From positions 1-61,320 of the forward strand of contig JAOPZS010000007.1 of assembly GCA_025963965.1 (NCBI GenBank): a DNA stretch of 61,320 nucleotides. The letters run 5' to 3'. Positions 43,418 through 51,480 of the stretch are shown piece after piece. Under the pieces are notes generated by a model. It saw only the letters and a program-made list of their open reading frames with translations, had not been told where the DNA came from and made no database searches. The translations under genes were made by a program, and so were the position numbers. The first letter of the stretch is position 1, and every line of letters starts with the position of its first letter. This DNA comes from Solirubrobacterales bacterium. GTDB taxonomy: Bacteria > Actinomycetota > Thermoleophilia > Solirubrobacterales > Solirubrobacteraceae.

Positions 43418-43443
43418 CTACCCCGCGTCTGCCCGAGTCAAGC
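43418..43443 (-). promoter_or_regulatory. SigB/SigF-like promoter, GCTTGA-N14-GGGTAG
   Basis: Minus-strand GCTTGA (43443-43438) and GGGTAG (43423-43418), 59 bases before the MFS start. It faces away from the topoisomerase promoter at 43471. Confidence 0.5.
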
Positions 43444-43470
43444 GGGGGCGCTCCGCTGATGGACCCGCCC

Positions 43471-43496
43471 GGTTTGCCCACCGCGGCCAGGGGTAC
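43471..43496 (+). promoter_or_regulatory. SigB/SigF-like promoter, GGTTTG-N14-GGGTAC
   Basis: GGTTTG (43471-43476) and GGGTAC (43491-43496), the best match to the shared motif. It precedes the topoisomerase IB gene by about 100 bases and is divergent from the MFS promoter. Confidence 0.65.
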
Positions 43497-43599
43497 TGAG
43501 TGCGCGGAGCGCCGCGACGCACCGACCCGGTCCGGCGGAGGGCCGTACACAGTCATCGATCGGAGGAACCGGGCGGCCGTGTCGTGTAGAAAGCTGCGC

Positions 43600-44646
43600 A
43601 TGCCGAGACTGAGACGATCCGACTGCGCCGCGCCAGGGATCAGCCGCCGCAGGCGAGGGCGCGGCTTTGAGTACCGCGACCCGGCCGGAGCGAAGATCGA
43701 CGACCCCGAGGTGATGGAGAGGATCGCCGAGCTCGGAATTCCGCCCGCCTGGCGGGAGGTGTGGATCTGCATGGATCCGCTGGGCCACCTGCAGGCGACT
43801 GGCATCGACGCCGCCGGACGCAAGCAGTACCTCTACCACCCGCGCTGGCGCAGCCATCGCGACAGGCAGAAGTTCGACTCGATGATCGCGTTCGGCGAGA
43901 GTCTGCCGAGCCTGCGCCGCCAGGTCGCGCGCGACCTGAGACCGGCCACCCCGGCGAACGGTGAGCTGCCTGCCACGGCGCTGTCGCGCGAGCTCGTGCT
44001 CGGCTGCGCCGCGCGGCTGCTCGACCTCGGCTTCTTCCGCATCGGCTCGGAGGACTACGCGGAGCGCAACGAGTCCTACGGCCTGACGACGATGCTGCGT
44101 GAACACGTCACGATCGAGGACGGGGAGCTGGTCTTCGACTTCCCGGCCAAGTCCGGGCAGCGCCGCGTCCAGGCCGTGGCCGATCCGGAGTCGCTCGCCG
44201 TGATCGCGACGCTCAAGCGCCGCCGCGGTGCGGAGCAGCTGCTGGCCTACCGCGACGGAGGCAGGTGGCGCGAGCTGCACGCGGACGAGGTCAACGCCTA
44301 CATCAAGGAAGCGACCGGCGGGGACTTCAGCGCCAAGAACTTCCGTACGTGGAACGCGACCGTGCTGGCGGCGGTCGCACTGGCGGCACGCACGGGCCCG
44401 CGACGCAGCCGCGGGGGTCCCGACCGGGCGGTCAGCGCCGCGATCAAGACGGTCGCCGCGTACCTCGGCAACACCCCGGCCGTGGCGCGGGCCTCGTACG
44501 TCGATCCCCGCGTGATCGACCGCTTCAAGGCGGGCACGACGATCGCCCCGGCGCTCGGCGCGATGAACGGGGGCGGCCCGGACCTGGCCCGCCCCCGCGT
44601 GCGGCGGCGAATCGAGACCGCCGTGCTCGAGCTGCTCGCCGATTGA
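43600..44646 (+). CDS. DNA topoisomerase IB (eukaryote/poxvirus type)
   Basis: A 348-residue type IB topoisomerase. The N-terminal domain begins PRLRRSDCAAPGISRRRRGRG and contains PPAWREVWICMDPLGHLQATG; the catalytic domain contains FRIGSEDY and KSGQRR. Tyr300 in ARASYVDPRV is the likely nucleophile. It relaxes supercoils by nicking one strand. GTG 43579 with GGAGG upstream is an alternative start adding seven residues. A SigB-like promoter precedes it. Confidence 0.9.
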   Translation: MPRLRRSDCAAPGISRRRRGRGFEYRDPAGAKIDDPEVMERIAELGIPPAWREVWICMDPLGHLQATGIDAAGRKQYLYHPRWRSHRDRQKFDSMIAFGESLPSLRRQVARDLRPATPANGELPATALSRELVLGCAARLLDLGFFRIGSEDYAERNESYGLTTMLREHVTIEDGELVFDFPAKSGQRRVQAVADPESLAVIATLKRRRGAEQLLAYRDGGRWRELHADEVNAYIKEATGGDFSAKNFRTWNATVLAAVALAARTGPRRSRGGPDRAVSAAIKTVAAYLGNTPAVARASYVDPRVIDRFKAGTTIAPALGAMNGGGPDLARPRVRRRIETAVLELLAD

Positions 44647-44716
44647 AGCCCCGGCCGCGCGGCGTCGTGCTGCGGCCGGCCATTCGCGAGGTTGCCCGGC
44701 GCGTCTGCGAGGTGAC

Positions 44717-44742
44717 CGTTTGCCCCTCGCGCTCACGGGTAC
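44717..44742 (+). promoter_or_regulatory. SigB/SigF-like promoter, CGTTTG-N14-GGGTAC
   Basis: CGTTTG (44717-44722) and GGGTAC (44737-44742), 31 bases before the PfpI gene start. Confidence 0.65.
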
Positions 44743-44773
44743 GCGAAGGGTGAAAGACCTGAAAGGAGACGAA

Positions 44774-45364
44774 ATGGCCTCTGAGCTGAACGGACAGAAA
44801 ATTGCATTTCTCGTCGCCCAGGAGGGCGTCGAGGAGGTCGAGCTGACCGAGCCGTGGAAGGCCGTCGAGCAAGCCGGCGCAGAGCCCGTGCTGATCGCCC
44901 CGGAGGAGGGCGAGGTGCAGTCCTTCAACCACCTCGACAAGAGCACGACCTACCCGGTTGACGAAACGCTCGCGCAGGCTGACCCTGGCGACTACGACGC
45001 CGTGGTCCTGCCGGGCGGCGTTGCCAACCCGGACCAGCTGCGTACGCAGCAGGACGCGCTGAGCTTCCTGCGCGAGGTGTTCTCCGCCGGCAAGCCCGTG
45101 GGCGTGATCTGTCACGGGCCGTGGACGCTGATCGACGCGGAGCTCGTGCGCGACCGCACGCTGACGTCATGGCCGTCGCTCAAAACGGACCTCCGCAACG
45201 CGGGCGCCAACTGGGTCGACAAGGAGGTCGTCGTCGACGAGGGGCTCGTCTCGAGCCGCAAGCCGGATGACCTTCCGGCCTTCTGCGCGAAGATCGTCGA
45301 GGAGTTCGCGGAGGGCAGGCATCCGGTCGCCCACGCCGGAGCGACGCAGGGCGCCTCCGCATAA
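44774..45364 (+). CDS. DJ-1/PfpI-family protein
   Basis: A 196-residue protein of the PfpI/YraA type. The nucleophile elbow is VICHGPW with Cys113 and His114; the conserved Glu is in the EPW/EEGEV region. These act as deglycase, protease or chaperone-like stress proteins; the activity here is not known. AAAGGAG precedes ATG 44774. The SigB-like promoter and the sigma gene downstream agree with a general-stress role. Confidence 0.9.
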   Translation: MASELNGQKIAFLVAQEGVEEVELTEPWKAVEQAGAEPVLIAPEEGEVQSFNHLDKSTTYPVDETLAQADPGDYDAVVLPGGVANPDQLRTQQDALSFLREVFSAGKPVGVICHGPWTLIDAELVRDRTLTSWPSLKTDLRNAGANWVDKEVVVDEGLVSSRKPDDLPAFCAKIVEEFAEGRHPVAHAGATQGASA

Positions 45365-45395
45365 CGTCCGATCGCTGACCGGGCGGCGCCGATGT

Positions 45396-45422
45396 GCTTG
45401 CATCGCGCGCCGTCCGGGGTAC
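45396..45422 (+). promoter_or_regulatory. SigB/SigF-like promoter, GCTTGC-N15-GGGTAC, before the sigma gene
   Basis: GCTTGC (45396-45401) and GGGTAC (45417-45422), upstream of the SigB/SigF-type gene. This would make the sigma factor autoregulated. Confidence 0.5.
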
Positions 45423-45517
45423 AACAGGGGTGAGCGACTCTGTATGAGGTCAACCTTGTTCACTCCCAAGCTGCCTGAGGCAGCAACGCAACGGAAGGAC
45501 GGCACCGGCGCCTCAGC

Positions 45518-46450
45518 GTGCGTGGCCGTCACTCCCTCAGTGGGGCAGAACAGGCAGACCTACGCAGGGTCCGGGCGCCGTACGCGCCACTCACGCTGCT
45601 AACCGGCGAGAAACATCTGAAGCGCGGGCGCCGGCGGGGGCCCGCGGAGGAGGGTGAGGCCGTCCCGGGCCTGCTCTCCCACCGCCCAGCCGTGACGCGG
45701 CCGATCGGAGCGCCCTCGATCGAGGAGCTGTTCACGCGGCTGCGCGAGCGCCAGGACCTGGCGGCGCGCGACGCGCTGGCGACGATGTTCCTTCCGCTCG
45801 CCCGCCGCCTGGCGCAGCGATACGTGCGCTCGTCGGAGCCTCGCGAGGACCTCGTTCAGGTGGCCAGCCTGGGGCTGATGAAGGCGATCGACCGCTTCGA
45901 TCCTGCGCGCGGCCACAACTTCGCGTCCTACGCGATCCCGACGATCCTCGGTGAGCTGCGCCGGTACTTCCGCGACGCGACATGGTCGGTTCACGTGCCC
46001 CGTGGGGCGCAGGAGCGGGCCGCCGCGATCGAAGCCGCCCAGGAGGAGCTGATGGGCGATCGCCGTGCGGCGCCGACGATCGACGCGATCGCCGAGTACC
46101 TGCAGATCAGCGGCGAGGAGGTGCTCGACGGGATGCTCGCGGTGCGCGCCTACGAAGCAGACTCGCTCGACGCCCCCGCGGCGATGAGCGATGACGGCGA
46201 GGGGCGCACGGCGCTGGAGCAGATCGGCGTCGAGGAGGACCGCTACGAGCTCGTGCTCGCGGACGCGAGCGTCACGCCGGCGATCCGCGAGCTCGACGAC
46301 CGCGACCGGCGCGTGCTGCACATGCGCTTCGTCGGCGAAATGAGCCAGAGCGAGATCGCCGCGAAGATCGGGGTCTCGCAGATGCAGGTCTCGCGGATCC
46401 TCGCACGCTCGCTGATGCAGTTGCGCGAGCTGGCCGGCCCGCGCGACTGA
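45518..46450 (+). CDS. SigB/SigF/SigG-type RNA polymerase sigma factor
   Basis: Up to 310 residues. Region 2 has FLPLARRLAQRYVRSSEPREDLVQVASLGLMKAIDRFDP (in pieces: LVQVASLGLMKAI), region 3 ERAAAIEAAQEEL and PTIDAIAEYL, region 4 LDDRDRRVLHMRFVGEMSQSEIA and VSQMQVSRILARSL. This domain plan is the SigB/SigF general-stress class. The N-terminal 58 residues from GTG 45518 are atypical; GTG 45692 (252 residues) gives the normal family length but lacks a clear Shine-Dalgarno. It is convergent with an STAS gene five bases away. No RsbW-type anti-sigma kinase is in the window. Confidence 0.9.
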   Translation: MRGRHSLSGAEQADLRRVRAPYAPLTLLTGEKHLKRGRRRGPAEEGEAVPGLLSHRPAVTRPIGAPSIEELFTRLRERQDLAARDALATMFLPLARRLAQRYVRSSEPREDLVQVASLGLMKAIDRFDPARGHNFASYAIPTILGELRRYFRDATWSVHVPRGAQERAAAIEAAQEELMGDRRAAPTIDAIAEYLQISGEEVLDGMLAVRAYEADSLDAPAAMSDDGEGRTALEQIGVEEDRYELVLADASVTPAIRELDDRDRRVLHMRFVGEMSQSEIAAKIGVSQMQVSRILARSLMQLRELAGPRD

Positions 46451-46455
46451 GCCGG

Positions 46456-46818
46456 CTACCCGCCGCCGCCGCCGGCCGGCGCGCCTCGGCCTCCGTCGGC
46501 AAACGGCAGCACGCCGTCGAGGCCGGTGACCTCGAACAGCCGCTGCACCGAGGGAGGCCCGGGAACGATCTCGAAGCGATGGCCGTGCTTGTCGCACAGA
46601 CCGCTGACGTGGACGATCGCGGCGAGCCCGGTCGAGTCGATGAAGCTCAGGTCGCTGAGGTCGAGCGTGACGCTGGTCGGGTCGGAGGCGCAGATCCGGT
46701 TCACGAGCGCTTCCACCGAGGGCACGCCCGCCATGTCGAGCTCCCCGCGCAATCTCAGCGTGTGATCACCGCCGTCCTGCACATCCTCGATGTCGACTCC
46801 GGTGGATCGCGCGTTCAT
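46456..46818 (-). CDS. STAS-domain anti-sigma factor antagonist
   Basis: A 120-residue SpoIIAA/RsbV-like protein. The phosphorylatable serine is in FIDSTGL (Asp61, Ser62, Thr63, Gly64). Unphosphorylated antagonists bind the anti-sigma kinase and free the sigma factor. ATG 46818 follows GGGAG. It lies tail-to-tail with the SigB/SigF-type gene, strongly suggesting the same partner-switching pathway. The C-terminal Gly-rich tail is unusual. Confidence 0.9.
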   Translation of the reverse strand: MNARSTGVDIEDVQDGGDHTLRLRGELDMAGVPSVEALVNRICASDPTSVTLDLSDLSFIDSTGLAAIVHVSGLCDKHGHRFEIVPGPPSVQRLFEVTGLDGVLPFADGGRGAPAGGGGG

Positions 46819-47070
46819 CGTGCCGCTCCCGCGTCGCCTGTTGACGGCCGGATCCGGGCAGGCCCGAGGAGCCCGCGCGGCTACCAGCGTCTCGTGCCGC
46901 GTCGCCGTCGCCATGTACGGGCCGCTGCGGCGGCGATGCTAACAGCCGTGAAAGGGGCGCGCGGGACAGTTCGACAGACAGGCGCTCGACGCGGCTTGTG
47001 CCACTCGGTGAGCAGTTGCTCCCGGCGCCCGGTCGCGCTCCAGACCGGACGCCGGTGACTGGCGACGCCG

Positions 47071-47910
47071 CTAGCGTCCCGCTGCAGCCGACGCGCGTTT
47101 TGCGGCCGGCGCTTTGCTGCGTGCCGTGGAGCGTGAACCCGAGGCCGCTTTCGAGCGCCGCGGGGTGGCGCGTTTCGCGGTGGCTTTCGCAGTGGCCCGG
47201 GCGCCCGAGGCTTTGGATGACGCCGCACCGGCTTTTGCTCGTTTTGCGACCGTACGTTTCGCGCCTTTGGCGGTCGAGTTGGAGGCGCGGCTGGTCCCGG
47301 TCCGTTTCGAGGACGCCGTGGAGCGTTTGCGCGAACTCGGCCGACCGCCTCGCTCGGCGGGCGGAATCTCCTCCTGGATGACGGCTTTGGTGAGACTCGG
47401 GATGAGTCGCGCGAGGAAGCTCGCCATGCGCTCCTCCTCGCGACGGATCGCCCTGGCGAGGGTCGCCGTCTCGGAGTCCCCGAGGTTCTTGGCAAGCACC
47501 TCGATCGCGCTGTAGGTCGCAATCTCCTCGTGCTCCTCGGAGTACTCGGTCTTTGCGTTCTTGAGCATCTTCTCCTGCTCTCCGGTGCCGCGGATCGCGT
47601 GCAGCGGGCCCTTCGCGGCGGCAAGCGCGCGTGACCCCAGCCCGACCGCCATGCTCGCGCCCTGGGAGATCGCGTCGGGTCCCGGCAGGTCGATCACCTC
47701 GGGGACGCCGCCGAGGCGTTTGATCCGGCGCTCCAGCTCGCGGGCGTGCCGTTTGGTCTCGGAGAGGTGCTGCTGGAGGCGCTTGCGATAGGGCACCCTC
47801 GTGGTCATCGCGATGTGCGCCTGCAGTGCCGTCTCGAGCTCCTTCTCCTTGCCGTAGGCCTCGTTGAGGTACTGGACCAACTTCGTCTCGCGTGTCGTCA
47901 GCTCCGTCAC
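47071..47910 (-). CDS. DUF892 ferritin-like protein fused to histone-H1-like tail
   Basis: A 279-residue protein read from GTG 47910, preceded by AAGGA and about 28 bases from the predicted transcription start. Residues 1-180 match the DUF892 (YciE/YciF) ferritin-like domain: LVQYLNEAYGKEKELE, HLSETKRHARELERR and SEEHEEIATYSAIEVLA with Glu/His positions. Residues 186-279 are an Ala/Lys/Arg/Ser/Thr tail of the kind found in bacterial histone H1-like proteins. The tail should bind DNA, so the protein may guard DNA against iron or oxidants. ATG 47940 is an alternative but would leave no leader. Confidence 0.85.
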   Translation of the reverse strand: MTELTTRETKLVQYLNEAYGKEKELETALQAHIAMTTRVPYRKRLQQHLSETKRHARELERRIKRLGGVPEVIDLPGPDAISQGASMAVGLGSRALAAAKGPLHAIRGTGEQEKMLKNAKTEYSEEHEEIATYSAIEVLAKNLGDSETATLARAIRREEERMASFLARLIPSLTKAVIQEEIPPAERGGRPSSRKRSTASSKRTGTSRASNSTAKGAKRTVAKRAKAGAASSKASGARATAKATAKRATPRRSKAASGSRSTARSKAPAAKRASAAAGR

Positions 47911-47944
47911 GGACCGTCCTTTCGCATTCGGGTTCCACATCGCT

Positions 47945-47969
47945 GTACCCGCGCAGCAGGATGCAAACC
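47945..47969 (-). promoter_or_regulatory. SigB/SigF-like promoter, GGTTTG-N13-GGGTAC
   Basis: Minus-strand GGTTTG (47969-47964) and GGGTAC (47950-47945), upstream of the DUF892/histone-tail gene. It supports GTG 47910 as that gene's start. Confidence 0.65.
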
Positions 47970-47971
47970 GG

Positions 47972-48748
47972 TCAACCTGCGGCCAGTCGCGCGAGGAGCG
48001 CCGAATGATCGGACAGCCCGCGCTCGCGCCAGGAGTGCTCGTAGTGGCATTCGCCCGCGGCGAGGCCGGCGAGGATCAGGTGGTCCAGGCGATAGCCGCC
48101 GCTCCAACGCTGCCAGCCCCAGCTGATCTCGCGCGAGGCGAAGCCGTGCAGCTCGCGGAAAGCGTCGCGGAAGCCGTACTCCTCGAGCCCCCGGATCAGC
48201 GCCAGTTCTGCGTGCTCCCAGCGCTCGCCGCGGTCGGCGCGGATGCGCCCATAGCGATCGCGGGCGAACGTCCAGACGCTGCCGTCGGGAAACTCGCGGC
48301 GCGGCGTGTTCAGATCTCCGCTCAGCAGTCGTGGATGGTCGGCGCTCCGTGCGAGATGCGCGTGCACCGCCAGGTGGGTGCGGAGCTTCGCCTCGTCGGG
48401 CTTGGGGCTCGTCGGCGAGTGGACGTTGACGACTTCCAGACCGTTGACCAGGCGCGAGGCGAGCACCCGCTCGGCCCAGGGAACGCCCGCGACGGGAACG
48501 CGCCGCTGCGGCTCGCGGCTCGCCGTGAGGACGCTGAGCGGTCGCGCCCGCGCGCCGTCGCCGGGCGCATGCTCGACGCCGGCGTAGCCGGCCTCGCGCA
48601 GCAGGGCGCCCCAGCGCGGGAGCGTCGTGGGCGTGAGCTCCTGCAGGCAGATCAGATCGGGGGCGATTCCGAGCAGCGCTGCCGCCTGCTCATCGAGCAC
48701 ACGCACGCGGCCGGCGAGGTTCCAGCTGACGAACAGCACGTGCCGCAC
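47972..48748 (-). CDS. Endonuclease/exonuclease/phosphatase-family protein
   Basis: A 258-residue EEP-fold hydrolase. Motifs FVSWNLAG, ICLQEL, VNVHSP, SGDLNTP and LSDHSALL give the usual metal-binding and catalytic Asn, Glu, Asp and His. It may cleave nucleic acids or phosphoesters. GTG 48748 starts it. The promoter of the next minus-strand gene lies immediately past its stop. Confidence 0.87.
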   Translation of the reverse strand: MRHVLFVSWNLAGRVRVLDEQAAALLGIAPDLICLQELTPTTLPRWGALLREAGYAGVEHAPGDGARARPLSVLTASREPQRRVPVAGVPWAERVLASRLVNGLEVVNVHSPTSPKPDEAKLRTHLAVHAHLARSADHPRLLSGDLNTPRREFPDGSVWTFARDRYGRIRADRGERWEHAELALIRGLEEYGFRDAFRELHGFASREISWGWQRWSGGYRLDHLILAGLAAGECHYEHSWRERGLSDHSALLARLAAG

Positions 48749-48786
48749 GAGGCTAGCGGCCGGCGGGGCTCGCTAGGCTCAGCGTC

Positions 48787-49782
48787 ATGGAGCGAAGACG
48801 GCTCGGAGAGTCAGGCCCGGAGGTCTCGGAGATCGGCCTCGGCTGCATGGGGATGTCGGGCATGTACGGGCCCTCCGACCGCGCCGAGAGCATCGCCACG
48901 ATCCACGCCGCTCTGGACGCCGGCATCGACCTGCTCGACACGGGCGACTTCTACGGGATGGGGCACAACGAGCTGCTGATCTCCGAGGCGCTGCGCGGGC
49001 GCCCGCGCGAGGACTATCTGCTCAGCGTCAAGTTCGGCGCACAACGCGGGCCGGACGGCGCGTGGCTCGGCTACGACGCGAGCCCGCCGGCGGTGAAGAA
49101 CGCGCTGGCTCATTCGCTCACGCGCCTCGGCGTCGAGCACATCGACATCTACAGGCCCGCCCGACTGGACCCCGACGTGCCGATCGAGGAGACGGTCGGC
49201 GCGATCGGCGAGATGGTCGATGCCGGCTACGTCCGCCACATCGGCCTCTCCGAGGTCGGCGCCGAGACGATCCGGCGCGCGACTGCGGTCCGGCCGATCT
49301 GCGACGTGCAGCTGGAGTACTCGCTGATCTCGCGCGGGATCGAGCAGGCGATCCTGCCGGCGTGCCGGGAGCTGGGCATCGGTGTGACGGCCTACGGGGT
49401 GCTCAGCCGCGGCCTCATCAGTGGTCACTTCGCGGCAGATCGCGAGCTCGCCGGCGGCGACTTCCGCTCGCGCGCCCCGCGCTTCTCGCAGGAGAACCGA
49501 GATCGCAACCTGGCGCTGGTCGACGCCCTCCGCGGGGTCGCCGAGCGGAGCGGGGTGACCGTCGCGCAGCTGGCGATCGCGTGGGTGATGTCGCGTGGAC
49601 GGGACATCGTCGCGCTCGTCGGCGCCCGCACCCGAGAGCGCCTCGCCGAGGCGCTCGGCGCGATCGAGATCGAGCTGGGCGATGAGGATCTGAGGGCGCT
49701 CGAGGAGGCGGTGCCGGCCGAGGCGGTCGCCGGCGAGCGCTACCCGGCGGCGCAGATGGCGATGTTGGACAGCGAGAGCTAG
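48787..49782 (+). CDS. Aldo/keto reductase
   Basis: A 331-residue AKR. The Asp51-Tyr56-Lys82 triad is present (DTGDFYGMG, LSVKFG), but the fourth catalytic position, usually His in YQxHRxDP, reads YRPARLDP. This variation occurs in a known subgroup, as I recall, yet may alter substrate range. NADPH-binding C-terminal LVGARTRERLAEAL is conserved. A TAGGCT hexamer about seven bases upstream suggests a leaderless mRNA. Its last bases overlap the convergent regulator gene. Confidence 0.88.
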   Translation: MERRRLGESGPEVSEIGLGCMGMSGMYGPSDRAESIATIHAALDAGIDLLDTGDFYGMGHNELLISEALRGRPREDYLLSVKFGAQRGPDGAWLGYDASPPAVKNALAHSLTRLGVEHIDIYRPARLDPDVPIEETVGAIGEMVDAGYVRHIGLSEVGAETIRRATAVRPICDVQLEYSLISRGIEQAILPACRELGIGVTAYGVLSRGLISGHFAADRELAGGDFRSRAPRFSQENRDRNLALVDALRGVAERSGVTVAQLAIAWVMSRGRDIVALVGARTRERLAEALGAIEIELGDEDLRALEEAVPAEAVAGERYPAAQMAMLDSES

Positions 49783-50417
49783 GGCCGGTCGGCCCCCGGG
49801 TGGGGGGCCGCTTCACACAGGGAGCTGTCCAGCGCATGCTCTGCGCACAGGACAACCGCCACGAGCTGCGCGCGGGTGTGCACGTCGAGCTTCCCCATCG
49901 CGTTGCGCACATGACTGCGGACCGTCTCAGGCGAGACGTGCAGCTCGGCCGCGATCTCAGGAGTGTCGCGCCCGAGGGCGATCAGCGTCACGATCTCGCG
50001 CTCGCGGCTCGTCAGCGTCTGTACGGCCGTCGGCGGTGGCGGAGGCTCGGCCTCCTCGCGCGGCATCAGCACATAGATGGCTCGCCGCTCGCCGCCGATG
50101 TCGGCAAGCCGTGCGGCGAAGTCCACCTGGACCTCCGAGCCGTCGGCTCGGATCAGGTCGCGGCAACCGGAATATTCGCCGGTGCGCAGGAACTCCTGCC
50201 ACTCCTGGTCGGAGCGTGGCCGCTCGGAGGACTTGACGCTGTCTCGGATCGAGCTGCCGATCAGACGGTCGCGTTCGGCGCCCAGCAGCGTCGCGGCGGC
50301 ATCGTTGAGCGCGATGACCCGGCGCTCCTCGTCGAGCAGCAGGACGGGGTTCGAGGTGCGCTCGAAGACCAGCCAGAACATCCGCTCCCAGCCCGTCTCC
50401 CCCCGGGATCCGGTCAT
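49779..50417 (-). CDS. PAS-LuxR transcriptional regulator
   Basis: A 212-residue regulator. An N-terminal PAS domain (about 12-120: PVLLLDEERRVIALNDAAATLLG, quoted in part) is followed by a Pro-rich linker and a LuxR helix-turn-helix (about 132-190) with LTSREREIVTLIALG and VSPETVRSHVRNAMGKL. It lacks a receiver domain, so PAS ligand binding probably sets activity. A -10-like TATGCT six bases before ATG 50417 suggests a leaderless transcript. Confidence 0.88.
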   Translation of the reverse strand: MTGSRGETGWERMFWLVFERTSNPVLLLDEERRVIALNDAAATLLGAERDRLIGSSIRDSVKSSERPRSDQEWQEFLRTGEYSGCRDLIRADGSEVQVDFAARLADIGGERRAIYVLMPREEAEPPPPPTAVQTLTSREREIVTLIALGRDTPEIAAELHVSPETVRSHVRNAMGKLDVHTRAQLVAVVLCAEHALDSSLCEAAPHPGADRP

Positions 50418-50423
50418 CCGTTG

Positions 50424-50433
50424 AGCATACGCT
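50424..50433. promoter_or_regulatory. Overlapping divergent -10 elements (PAS-LuxR and NUDIX)
   Basis: Minus-strand TATGCT (50429-50424) and plus-strand TACGCT (50428-50433) overlap by two bases. Each ends six bases before its start codon. The two start codons are only 22 bases apart, so the promoters must compete. Confidence 0.5.
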
Positions 50434-50439
50434 CTTGTC

Positions 50440-50910
50440 GTGGCCTCGCAGAGCGCAGGACTGCTCCTCTACCGCTTGCACGACGGCGCCCTCGAGGTGC
50501 TGATCGCGCACATGGGCGGCCCGTTCTGGGCGCGCCGCGAAGAGGGAGCCTGGTCGATCGTCAAGGGCGAGCACGACGAGCGCGAGGAGCCGCTTGCGGC
50601 GGCTCGCCGCGAGTTCGCCGAGGAGACCGGGGCGAGCGCCCCGGCCGGGCCGGCGATCGAGCTCGGCGAGATCCGCCAGTCGGGCGGCAAGCTGGTGCGC
50701 GCCTGGGCAGTGGAGGGCGACTTCGACCCCGACGCGCTGCTCAGCAACACGTTCGAGCTGCAGTGGCCGCCGCGCTCGGGGCGAACGGCCGAGTTCCCGG
50801 AGATCGATCGCGTGCGGTGGTGTGACGCTGCGACGGCGCGAAGGCTGCTCGTCAAGGCGCAGTCGGCGCTCGTCGATCGCCTCGAGCAGCGGCTGGCCGA
50901 GGCGGGCTGA
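50440..50910 (+). CDS. NUDIX hydrolase
   Basis: A 156-residue NUDIX protein starting at GTG 50440. The Nudix box has Gly43, Glu49, Arg57-Glu58, Glu61-Glu62 and Gly64 at canonical spacing. It opens with AGLLLYRLHDGALEVLIAH and has FWARREEGAWSIVKGE, typical of diadenosine-polyphosphate or sugar-nucleotide hydrolases. Substrate undetermined. It is divergent from the PAS-LuxR gene, which may regulate it. Confidence 0.9.
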   Translation: MASQSAGLLLYRLHDGALEVLIAHMGGPFWARREEGAWSIVKGEHDEREEPLAAARREFAEETGASAPAGPAIELGEIRQSGGKLVRAWAVEGDFDPDALLSNTFELQWPPRSGRTAEFPEIDRVRWCDAATARRLLVKAQSALVDRLEQRLAEAG

Positions 50911-50936
50911 GCCGCCCCGGCCGGCACGGCCCGTCC

Positions 50937-51329
50937 TCAGGCTGCGGGCTCCTCTGTCAGCTGCACCCGGTTGGCGTAGAAGGCGACGTGCCCCTTGATC
51001 TCGGCGACGGGCGCGTAGGGCTCGCGGTACTCCCAGACGGCGTTCTCGCCACCTTCGCCGACGGCGATCGTGTAGTAGCTGGCATCGCCCTTGTACGGGC
51101 AGTACGTCGCGTGGTCGGTGGCCGTCAGCAGCGAGCTGTCGACGTCCTCGAGCGGCACGTACTGCACGGGCGGGTAGCTCGCCTCGCGCAGAGTCAGGGC
51201 GGCGCGCGTGTCGGCCACGATCGTGTCACCGACCCTGACGAGCACCCGCGCGGGGTTCGCCTCGATGGTTATCGGGTGGTCGGGCCCGGGCTGCTTGACG
51301 GGCTTCTCGGTGGTCGCGTCGGACATCAC
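50937..51329 (-). CDS. DUF427 protein
   Basis: A 130-residue protein of the DUF427 family. Typical blocks are NPARVLVRVGDTIVADT, YPPVQYVPLEDVD, TYCPYKGDASYY and AVWEYREPYAPVAEIKGHVAFY. Function is unknown in the family. MM at the start gives two ATG choices (51329 or 51326) after GAGAGGAG. It stands alone between the NUDIX and the YvlD-like genes. Confidence 0.88.
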   Translation of the reverse strand: MMSDATTEKPVKQPGPDHPITIEANPARVLVRVGDTIVADTRAALTLREASYPPVQYVPLEDVDSSLLTATDHATYCPYKGDASYYTIAVGEGGENAVWEYREPYAPVAEIKGHVAFYANRVQLTEEPAA

Positions 51330-51480
51330 GTCATCTCCTCTCGGGGGGTCTCTTCAGCTTGGCAAGACCGCAGCCCGTTCTTAACCCCTCGATCCCCGGG
51401 ACCGCCTGTCGTGGTCGCCGCCCGCGCGAGCGCCAGCCCGTCGCGCGCGCGCTTGGCAGCTCGCGCGTACTCTGGGTGGC

